From Halanaeroarchaeum sulfurireducens (lineage in GTDB: Archaea; Halobacteriota; Halobacteria; Halobacteriales; Halobacteriaceae): a stretch of 64,000 nt of DNA. This document shows positions 34,474-41,815 of the stretch, in pieces (position 1 is the first letter of the stretch; every line of letters starts with the position of its first letter). A program made the translations under genes and the position numbers. The notes below the pieces were generated by a model. The model saw only the letters and a list, made by a program, of their open reading frames with translations. It searched no databases and was not told the DNA's origin. The stretch is taken from assembly GCF_001011115.1 (NCBI RefSeq), contig NZ_CP008874.1, positions 806,001-870,000 on the forward strand, given 5' to 3'.

Positions 34474-34737
34474 ATGGTTTACGTTGTGGTCGTTTACGAC
34501 GTTCAGGCCCATCGCACACAGAAATTTTTGAAATTCTTGCGGCAGTATCTCGTTCACGTTCAGAATTCCGTTTTCGAAGGAGAGGTAACTGAAGGGGACA
34601 TAGAAGAAATCAAGCATCGACTCGAATCGATGCTTGAAGATGAGGAGTCGGTAATACTCTATCGGATGGCCTCAGAGAAATACGTTACTCGGACGGTGTA
34701 CGGTACCGATCCAGCTGCGGATGACCAATTCTTGTAA
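34474..34737 (+). CDS. cas2: Cas2 of CRISPR adaptation
   Basis: 87 residues from ATG 34474. MVYVVVVYDVQAHRTQKFLK is the ferredoxin-like start with the conserved Asp, HVQNSVFEGEVTEGDIEEI the middle, and VILYRMASEKYVTRTVYG the end. It forms the centre of the Cas1-Cas2 complex. An upstream start at 34438 lies inside cas1 and is rejected. It is the last cas gene; the array begins 102 bases after its stop. Confidence 0.95.
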   Translation: MVYVVVVYDVQAHRTQKFLKFLRQYLVHVQNSVFEGEVTEGDIEEIKHRLESMLEDEESVILYRMASEKYVTRTVYGTDPAADDQFL

Positions 34738-34839
34738 TTTGTTCATCGACCCCCGGGGTTTTGGCGGCTACTGCGGGTCGACGAAATAACTAAATGCTAA
34801 CCGCGTATATTACGCGCTGTATGGCCGAAATCGGCCATG
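34738..34839 (+). promoter_or_regulatory. CRISPR leader
   Basis: 102 bases between cas2 and the first repeat, less GC-rich than the array. ACTAAATGCTAA and GCGTATATTACGCGC near 34790-34817 give TATA-like sequence for array transcription; the second is part of an inverted repeat, GCGTATATTACGC. A further inverted repeat ATGGCCGAAATCGGCCAT (34820-34837) directly abuts repeat 1 and may be an anchor for spacer integration or for a leader protein. Confidence 0.65.
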
Positions 34840-37800
34840 GTTCCAGACGGACCCTTGAGGGGTTGAAGCACCAACACCTGGACGTCCTGATTGAGTGGAA
34901 AAATAGTTCCAGACGGACCCTTGAGGGGTTGAAGCCCATGCCGGATTGTTCATTATCCACCACTGCCCTAGTTCCAGACGGACCCTTGAGGGGTTGAAGC
35001 GTTCAACAGCGATGGAACGAAGGGACGCATCCGGTTCCAGACGGACCCTTGAGGGGTTGAAGCGGTTTCAGAAAATGGCTCCTATCTAGCTCAATGCGGG
35101 TTCCAGACGGACCCTTGAGGGGTTGAAGCACGGTGCGTGCGGTCTGGAATGAGGTACTATTTGCAGGTTCCAGACGGACCCTTGAGGGGTTGAAGCAGCC
35201 CAAACATATCGAGGATGCATGAAAAATCGGCGGTTCCAGACGGACCCTTGAGGGGTTGAAGCGTCCGGTACGCGGATACCCGAGCAAAGAACCGGGCGGT
35301 TCCAGACGGACCCTTGAGGGGTTGAAGCCTGACGCACCTCGGGGATAAGGTCCCGGACGGTCGAAGCCGAGTTCCAGACGGACCCTTGAGGGGTTGAAGC
35401 AGGTGATCGTACTTGACCTCGTGTTCGTCGGAGCAGGTTCCAGACGGACCCTTGAGGGGTTGAAGCCTTTGATGACGTTCACGTACTCGTCGTTCTTGTC
35501 CGTTCCAGACGGACCCTTGAGGGGTTGAAGCACGTCATCCGACCACGGGGACGCCTCGCGGTCCCCGTTCCAGACGGACCCTTGAGGGGTTGAAGCCGCG
35601 TTCTCACCCGTGCCAACCGCAAGATTTTTGGCGGTTCCAGACGGACCCTTGAGGGGTTGAAGCCAACTCTTGCTCCAACTCCAACTCTTGATCCAACCGC
35701 GTTCCAGACGGACCCTTGAGGGGTTGAAGCACCACGCGTTAGCCTAACGGTCATAATGCCTGCAGGGTTCCAGACGGACCCTTGAGGGGTTGAAGCTCGG
35801 GGTACAGCCGCCGCAGCGCTGTCTCCGAGTAGGTTCCAGACGGACCCTTGAGGGGTTGAAGCGAGGACGAGGGAGAGACGTACAACTGCGGCGATTGTGG
35901 TTCCAGACGGACCCTTGAGGGGTTGAAGCGGCTGGCAAGCGCCCTACCAGGCCCAAGAGCGGTTCGTTCCAGACGGACCCTTGAGGGGTTGAAGCTTCAC
36001 GCTCGCCGCCACCTGAGGAAATCTACGAATGTTCCAGACGGACCCTTGAGGGGTTGAAGCCGCATTGTCTAGCATCCAGCAACAGCAGGCGGAGGAAGTT
36101 CCAGACGGACCCTTGAGGGGTTGAAGCATACCAGATTATCAGGTTGTCAACGAAATCGGGCGCGTTCCAGACGGACCCTTGAGGGGTTGAAGCTGCGTCA
36201 GAACAGAAGGTCTACGATGGGTCGGTGTGGTTCCAGACGGACCCTTGAGGGGTTGAAGCCGACCCCGCACGACCACAATCTTACTTACTAACATGGGTTC
36301 CAGACGGACCCTTGAGGGGTTGAAGCGAGGGTGAGACGGTCGAGGTTCCGACGACCTTCGAGTTCCAGACGGACCCTTGAGGGGTTGAAGCCTTGAGCCG
36401 TTCCATCATCGGAATCACCCGAACCGCGTTCCAGACGGACCCTTGAGGGGTTGAAGCTTGGTCCCTTCGATCGTTCGCAACGTACTCGAACCTAGTTCCA
36501 GACGGACCCTTGAGGGGTTGAAGCCTGGTTTACGCCACCGTCGACGATCGGAGCATCCTCGTTCCAGACGGACCCTTGAGGGGTTGAAGCGGTCGGCGTC
36601 GTAGCCGAAGGCGATTATCTCCGTGCGTTCCAGACGGACCCTTGAGGGGTTGAAGCGGTCGCTTCGCGGGTCGTCGCTGACGGTCGTCGACGTTCCAGAC
36701 GGACCCTTGAGGGGTTGAAGCGCAGGGGGCGGAAACCTACCGCGAAAAGATTAGCGAGTTCCAGACGGACCCTTGAGGGGTTGAAGCGAAGCCGAGAGCG
36801 TCACGCCCGAAGCCGTCGTGGACGTGGTTCCAGACGGACCCTTGAGGGGTTGAAGCGTCAACGGGCACGATCGCGTAGCGGCCCGGCTCCGGGTTCCAGA
36901 CGGACCCTTGAGGGGTTGAAGCATCTATTTGCCTTTGTGAAACGGCGATTGCGGCCCCCGTTCCAGACGGACCCTTGAGGGGTTGAAGCTTTCGGCACGG
37001 CTTCATCATCGTTGGCCTCCACCATTGTTCCAGACGGACCCTTGAGGGGTTGAAGCCCCCATGAGGCGGCGGCCACGCCAAGATTGAATCCGTTCCAGAC
37101 GGACCCTTGAGGGGTTGAAGCAGTTCAGCCCAAACCGTTCAAGCATTGACTACACGCGGTTCCAGACGGACCCTTGAGGGGTTGAAGCGGCTTGCCACGA
37201 ATGCGGTGGTGAGGTTTTAGCGGGTTCCAGACGGACCCTTGAGGGGTTGAAGCCTGCAGCAAGCAGGTGTTGGCTTCGATGTTAAAGCGGGTTCCAGACG
37301 GACCCTTGAGGGGTTGAAGCGTCAGTCGGTCGCTGGTTGCCGTCGGACATTGCGTATGTTCCAGACGGACCCTTGAGGGGTTGAAGCGAAATGACTGACG
37401 AACAACTCGCCCGCGACGACGAGTTCCAGACGGACCCTTGAGGGGTTGAAGCGCAATCAACTGGTGGTATCCCAATAAGCGAGCGTGGGTTCCAGACGGA
37501 CCCTTGAGGGGTTGAAGCTTGGAGTGACGAAGGCCAAGACCCATTCGGCGGAGTTCCAGACGGACCCTTGAGGGGTTGAAGCCGCACCTGCGACCGCCGC
37601 TAGGGCGAGGATGGCGGTGTGTTCCAGACGGACCCCTGAGGGGTTGAAGCGACGCATCGACATCCTGATCCGTGTTGTCGTCCGCGTTCCAGACGGACCC
37701 TTGAGGGGTTGAAGCGTATGAAATTTTACATCGCTGATTCGTCCGGTGATGTGGTTCCAGACGGACCCTTGAGGGGTTGAAGCTCCGTAAAACTGCACCG

Positions 37801-38503
37801 TAACGTTGATCGGCTCGGGTTCCAGACGGACCCTTGAGGGGTTGAAGCCTGAGACGCTTCACGGCCACCTTCACCCATTTAGAGTTCCAGACGGACCCTT
37901 GAGGGGTTGAAGCGCCAAGTCGGCGTGGTCCCCCGTCTCACCAACCGTCGTTCCAGACGGACCCTTGAGGGGTTGAAGCGCTGAAGGTTACGCTCAGGGA
38001 AAGGAGGATCATCATAGTTCCAGACGGACCCTTGAGGGGTTGAAGCTTGAGTCCATCCGCCGATGCATCGACTTCGTTATCGGTTCCAGACGGACCCTTG
38101 AGGGGTTGAAGCTGGATATGACCGTTACAGACGCCCGCGAGGTGCAACGTTCCAGACGGACCCTTGAGGGGTTGAAGCGTGATTTCGATCTCCGAGTCGA
38201 GGGGGTCCTCGAGTTCCAGACGGACCCTTGAGGGGTTGAAGCAGCGAGCGCTACAACGTCAGCAAGACCTACGCGAGTTCCAGACGGACCCTTGAGGGGT
38301 TGAAGCTGGCCGGGCTGTTCGGGCGTGAATTGACCGACGAGTTCCAGACGGACCCTTGAGGGGTTGAAGCCCACGTGCGTCCGTGGTCATGTCCTTTCTT
38401 GGGCTATGGTTCCAGACGGACCCTTGAGGGGTTGAAGCATCAATCAGGCGAAGCGAATTGCACCGAAAGGTGTGTTCCAGACGGACCCTTGAGGGGTTGA
38501 AGC
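34840..38503 (+). CRISPR. CRISPR array, 56 repeats of 30 bases and 55 spacers
   Basis: The repeat begins GTTCCAGACGGACCC and ends TTGAGGGGTTGAAGC, a haloarchaeal type I-B repeat. I counted 56 copies: first 34840-34869, last 38474-38503. Spacers are about 33-42 bases, mostly 35-37. All repeats are identical except number 43 (37621-37650), where base 16 is C instead of T. The end far from cas2 shows no decay of the repeat, unlike most old arrays. The leader lies at the cas2 side, so new spacers should be added at 34840. The array runs in the same direction as the cas genes. Spacer targets cannot be judged without a search. Confidence 0.99.
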
Positions 38504-38639
38504 GTCAAATGACGGACTTCAGTGCATCCAATCCTCGGTTTCAGATTTAGCTTGAAGATGTAAAGAATGACGCCGTGCGAAGCGATACACGATCCTCGTC
38601 ATTCTATCCCAGATATGCTCCCAAACCCAACACCCCAGA

Positions 38640-39977
38640 TCAGTACCTGGAGAGATCGGTATCCGCCGTGTGCGGACGTGGTCGATCGGGCGGTTGGGGA
38701 TTTGGCGGATCGAGCCCCGAGGCGTCTTCGATTTCGCGCCACACGATTCCCGATTGCCGGATCGTGAAGAGCACCTCCTCGTCGTCTTTCTTCCGCATGA
38801 TTCCGGCCAGCGACCAGCTGGGATTGTCTACCTCGATCGGGGATACATCCGACTCTGTGGTCGCATGGAGGTCGGGATCGAAATCCGGATTTGGCCGCAC
38901 CACCTCCGGGTCGGGGTCGTCGTGTGCGCGTTCGCGCTCACGCGTGATCATCTCGTTCGCGCCGTTCGAGAAGCGCACAACTTGCGTGCCGGTCGCCCAG
39001 ACCGCCGCGCGGAAGATCAGCTCGGCGATGTCCCGCTCGAACAGCGGTTCACCATACGAGCCGATATACGCACCCACGTAGGAGCCAAGATTCCCGATGG
39101 CGTCGACGTCCGCCGCATTCGGGTCGATGCGTTTCACGGAGATGGGGCGGTCGTCCTCGTTAGGACTGTAGTAGTCGTGGGCATCGCGATGGGCGATCGA
39201 GCATTGTCGGAGATGCGCGTCGACGACTGAATGGAAATCGGACTCCTCGATCGCCCCGTCGACGAAGACCGCGCAGTGGACGTGCCCGTACCCGCTCTTG
39301 TGGCGCTCGACGACCAGCGCGTACTCCCAGTCTCTGCCGTTGAGAACCTCCCGGAGTGTGTGGTAGACGCCGCGCCCTCGGTCGGGCCGCCAGCTCTCAA
39401 CGACGTCCCGCATATGATCGGAGGGACTGCGCCACCCGCCGTTGCCGTTGCGAGAAGAGCCCGAGAAGGTCAGCATCACTGAATATGGGTTCTCGTATTC
39501 CGCGACGACCTGTCGCTCGAAGGCTTTCAGGCGCGCGTAATAGGTGTCCCCATAGCTCGGCTGGTGACTGTTCTCCATCTCGGTTGTAACCTCCTCACCC
39601 TCTGGGCTCTCGAAAACGAGGTAGCTATCCCGATAGCCGTTGTACCACTGGAGGAACTCGTTGAAAACGGCCGACCAGGTCTTCGCCCGGTAGCCATCTT
39701 CGGAGCCGCCCCGCTCGAGCGAACACTCCTCGCGGACCTTCGTGCCGCCGCGGACGGAGATGGGTCTGCTCGCCCGATTGGGCATCTCTTCGATGAACCG
39801 ATCGACGAGTTCGTTTTTCCGCCGCCACCAGTGTTGCGGTGATTCGGATTCCGCCGACTCAGCCGCTGTATCCCCCGGTGTACAGTTAGTCTTGGAAGGC
39901 CGAGAGCGATTTTCGGGGGCGTCGAGTTTGGACGAGCCGACAGCTGACGCTGCTGTCGTGTGCCGACCACCGTTCAT
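38640..39977 (-). CDS. rep: Rolling-circle replication initiator (HUH Rep)
   Basis: 445 residues. Motif I is YSVMLTFSGSS near 167. The metal-binding HUH motif is GYGHVHCAVF near 233. The nucleophile region is NLGSYVGAYIGSYG near 300, with two tyrosines four apart. This is the haloarchaeal Rep of small plasmids and of alphapleolipoviruses, which nicks the origin to start rolling-circle replication. The first 50 residues and the Pro/Asp-rich tail are variable. It overlaps the zinc-finger gene upstream by 4 bases (ATGA). Together with the virion operon it suggests that the element was, or can be, an autonomously replicating virus. No origin nick site was identified. Confidence 0.85.
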   Translation of the reverse strand: MNGGRHTTAASAVGSSKLDAPENRSRPSKTNCTPGDTAAESAESESPQHWWRRKNELVDRFIEEMPNRASRPISVRGGTKVREECSLERGGSEDGYRAKTWSAVFNEFLQWYNGYRDSYLVFESPEGEEVTTEMENSHQPSYGDTYYARLKAFERQVVAEYENPYSVMLTFSGSSRNGNGGWRSPSDHMRDVVESWRPDRGRGVYHTLREVLNGRDWEYALVVERHKSGYGHVHCAVFVDGAIEESDFHSVVDAHLRQCSIAHRDAHDYYSPNEDDRPISVKRIDPNAADVDAIGNLGSYVGAYIGSYGEPLFERDIAELIFRAAVWATGTQVVRFSNGANEMITRERERAHDDPDPEVVRPNPDFDPDLHATTESDVSPIEVDNPSWSLAGIMRKKDDEEVLFTIRQSGIVWREIEDASGLDPPNPQPPDRPRPHTADTDLSRY

Positions 39978-40306
39978 TGGGTGGCTGCCGACTGCCGTCG
40001 GGATACCCCCTCACCCTCCGGGTTCGGGGGTGTGCGCTCGGGCTTCCGGGTCGGGGACCCATGGAAGGGTCCCCGCTTCCGGCCGGTCGGCGCAGGCGCG
40101 CCCTCGGAGCGCTCGGGCGCGCTCGCGAGGCGATGAACTGCGCCTCCCGGTCCCTCGCTTGCGGTGGTCTGCGTGGATGCGAGATCGGGTACTCGGTGGC
40201 ACTTTCGACACTCCTGCTCGCGGGTCCATGGGTCGCGTGCGTGGTTGATGCACGTCTCTCGGCAGTGCCGGCAGGCGTAGTGACGGAACTCCGACCAGAC
40301 CGTCAT
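39974..40306 (-). CDS. Zinc-finger protein upstream of rep
   Basis: 110 residues. YACRHCRETCINHARDP and EQECRKCHRVPD provide CxxC pairs for one zinc site in the first 40 residues. The remainder is low in structure and rich in Pro, Arg and Gly. It is coupled by 4-base overlaps both to rep downstream and to a 50-residue frame upstream. Such small zinc proteins often precede Rep in haloarchaeal plasmids and may control copy number, but that is inference. The tail may be longer than the functional protein needs because it overlaps the start of rep. Confidence 0.6.
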   Translation of the reverse strand: MTVWSEFRHYACRHCRETCINHARDPWTREQECRKCHRVPDLASTQTTASEGPGGAVHRLASAPERSEGAPAPTGRKRGPFHGSPTRKPERTPPNPEGEGVSRRQSAATQ

Positions 40307-40455
40307 CGCCGCGCCTCCTCGAGGGCGACGAGATCACTCGCCGGGACGAACTCATTCGGTGGAAATGGCCACGCGTGACGACGCTCTCGCTCCCGTCGCA
40401 ATCGAGCTCTGCGAACTCCAACTCGACATTGGCGAGACTGCTGGGAGCCGATCAC
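40303..40455 (-). CDS. 50-residue basic protein, first in the rep operon (possible)
   Basis: The frame starts at GTG 40455; GTG 40461 and 40464 are alternatives. It ends AWPFPPNEFVPASDLVALEEARR, with the stop in an ATGA overlap with the zinc-finger gene. The N-terminal half is Arg-rich (RRARLRRERERR). The coupling and the ordered C-terminus argue for a real small gene; the use of GTG and absence of a known family argue for caution. Confidence 0.4.
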   Translation of the reverse strand: MIGSQQSRQCRVGVRRARLRRERERRHAWPFPPNEFVPASDLVALEEARR

Positions 40456-40545
40456 GCCCACCACCTCTGAACGGTCGACTGCCCGGAAGAGCGGTGAGGC
40501 TCTTCATGCCCCTTTTTTAAACCTGGCTCTGAACAAAATATTAGG

Positions 40546-40561
40546 AGCCGCGGGGGGGATT
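40546..40561. other. attR within the 3' end of tRNA-Thr
   Basis: AGCCGC, seven G, ATT on the + strand, in direct orientation with attL at 12341-12360 (eleven G). These bases are the discriminator, 3' acceptor strand, part of the T-stem and the first T-loop bases of the tRNA. Confidence 0.8.
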
Positions 40562-40620
40562 CGAACCCCCGACCAGTCGATTACAAATCGACTGCTCTGG
40601 CCAGGCTGAGCTACCGCGGC
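40546..40620 (-). tRNA. tRNA-Thr (TGT), integration target
   Basis: 75 bases on the minus strand: acceptor GCCGCGG/CCGCGGC with discriminator U, anticodon stem GTCGA/TCGAC around loop TTTGTAA (anticodon TGT, reads ACA), and T-arm GGGGGTTCGAATCCCCC. CCA is not encoded. The 3' end faces the element, and its last 16 bases form attR (40546-40561). The gene is intact, so integration restored it. Confidence 0.95.
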
Positions 40621-40830
40621 CCAGCGCCGGCTATGATGCCGGAAGCCTAAGTTGTGACGGTTCGGGCGACGAATCGATCGGGATGACGAGGTGTGGTCCG
40701 GAAACGGGTCGGAAACGACGATGAACCGTGTCACGTCCTGAACCGTCCCCGTTGCCACGATCGGGGCCGGTTCGGAAGGATCGGAAGGGTCGCTGGGACG
40801 CTTTACGGGATGGCTCCCCTCCGATTCGGT

Positions 40831-41544
40831 ATGTCGCGTTCCGCATCCCAATCGACGCCCTTGCCGGAGTTGCCCCGTCTCTCGCCCGGCGTCTGGCTTC
40901 TCGAGACGACGGGTCACGACCTCGCCTCGCTGCACACGCTCGTCGTCGACCACCTCCTGCTTGGAGACGGCTCCGCCGTCTGGATCGACGCCGGGGAGCG
41001 GGGACGCTCCCAGCTCCTTCGAGAGATTGCCCCCGACCCGCGCGTCCTCGACCGGATTCGCATCGCGCGAGGATTCACGGCCTTCCAGCACGCGGCCCTC
41101 GTCGAGACCGCCGCCGACGTGGTGGACGGGACGGTCGGCCTGGTCGTGGCGCCTGCCGTCGACTTCCCGTACCGCGACGAGGAGGGTCGCGGTGTGGCCC
41201 CCAGGAAGCTGCTGCTCCGCACGATCGCCCGCCTCGCCCGCTTCGCCCGCGACCAGTCGATTCCCGTTCTCCTCACGCGAACGGGAGCGAACGGGCTGGG
41301 GAAGCCGGTTGCCAGCGTGGCGGGAGACACCATCACAGTCGAGCGAACTCGGTTCGGCCCCCGATTCGAGAGCGACGCGTTCGAGACGCTGGTCTACCCC
41401 GCCCGTCGCGGCCACGCCCAGACGACGCTCGCGTTCTGGCGGCGCGTGCTCGCGGCACGCCAGCCGCTGTACGCGTCGGCGCCGGGGTCGACCGATCCAT
41501 CGCCCGGATCACGTGAGGGGGTACTCTCGGATGGGGCGCACTAA
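40831..41544 (+). CDS. Conserved haloarchaeal protein, first gene of the polB2 operon
   Basis: 237 residues from ATG 40831 (MSRSASQSTPLPELPRL). It has a RecA/RadB-like look: LHTLVVDHLLLGDGSAVWIDAG, LDRIRIARGFTAFQHAALV, then VPVLLTRTG-type IPVLLTRTGANG. No proper Walker A is seen, so ATP hydrolysis is doubtful. Ahead of a B-family polymerase and a nuclease, it may be an accessory factor for DNA binding or damage response, like RecA-fold ImuA-type partners; this is inference. It overlaps the next gene by 14 bases. ATG 40810 is an alternative start. Confidence 0.6.
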   Translation: MSRSASQSTPLPELPRLSPGVWLLETTGHDLASLHTLVVDHLLLGDGSAVWIDAGERGRSQLLREIAPDPRVLDRIRIARGFTAFQHAALVETAADVVDGTVGLVVAPAVDFPYRDEEGRGVAPRKLLLRTIARLARFARDQSIPVLLTRTGANGLGKPVASVAGDTITVERTRFGPRFESDAFETLVYPARRGHAQTTLAFWRRVLAARQPLYASAPGSTDPSPGSREGVLSDGAH

Positions 41545-41815
41545 TCCGACCTACCGCGACCTCCTCGAGCGCGTCGAGGGGCGGTGGGAACCCTATCGCC
41601 GGGGGCTCCGTCGCGACGACAAGCCGCACTTCGATCGGCTGTTCGGCCACGCGCGAACCCACGCCGACGCGAGCGGGCTGCAGAACCACGACGACCCCAT
41701 GGCGGCGATCCTGCTGTCCGTCGCGCTGGAACAGGAAAAGGAGATCGCGGCCCTGTCGGCGCGGGTGGCGGCGCTGGAGGCGGCGATCGAGGATAGCTCG
41801 GGGGAGCGGGGATGA
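41531..41815 (+). CDS. Small helical protein coupled to polB2
   Basis: 94 residues, MGRTNPTYRDLLERVEGRW at the start and an Ala/Glu-rich coiled coil at the end (IAALSARVAALEAAIEDSS). The body DKPHFDRLFGHARTHADASG is conserved in haloarchaea as far as I recall, always beside this polymerase. It overlaps both neighbours (14 and 4 bases), so is co-translated with them. Probably a structural or regulatory subunit. No known domain. Confidence 0.6.
   Translation: MGRTNPTYRDLLERVEGRWEPYRRGLRRDDKPHFDRLFGHARTHADASGLQNHDDPMAAILLSVALEQEKEIAALSARVAALEAAIEDSSGERG

Larger units (their letters stand above)
12341..40545. mobile_element. 28.2 kb integrative element: pleolipovirus-like provirus carrying type I-B CRISPR-Cas
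   Basis: It is bounded by attL (12341) and by the 3' end of tRNA-Thr (40546). Contents in order: integrase; accessory and toxin-antitoxin genes; a leftward pleolipovirus-type core operon (25100 to 20377); a rightward cas operon and CRISPR array (25546 to 38503); a leftward rolling-circle Rep operon (40455 to 38640). The rep operon and virion operon are on the same strand in the alphapleolipovirus order, with the CRISPR-Cas block between them. Base composition is patchy, with an AT-rich patch at 14.4-16.7 kb, which suggests a mosaic. Seen directly: the repeats and gene order. Inferred: that the whole block moves as one unit and that the cas genes are cargo. Confidence 0.75.

Noticed and set aside
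34794-38374. Many open frames across the CRISPR array that translate into repeating peptides such as FNPSRVRLE and QPLKGPSGT
   Set aside because: They are three-frame readings of the 30-base repeat and its spacers, with no start context or family; the array is non-coding.
34840-38503. Self-targeting spacers against the provirus genes
   Set aside because: I saw no obvious match by eye, but 55 spacers cannot be compared reliably without an alignment, so neither presence nor absence is claimed.
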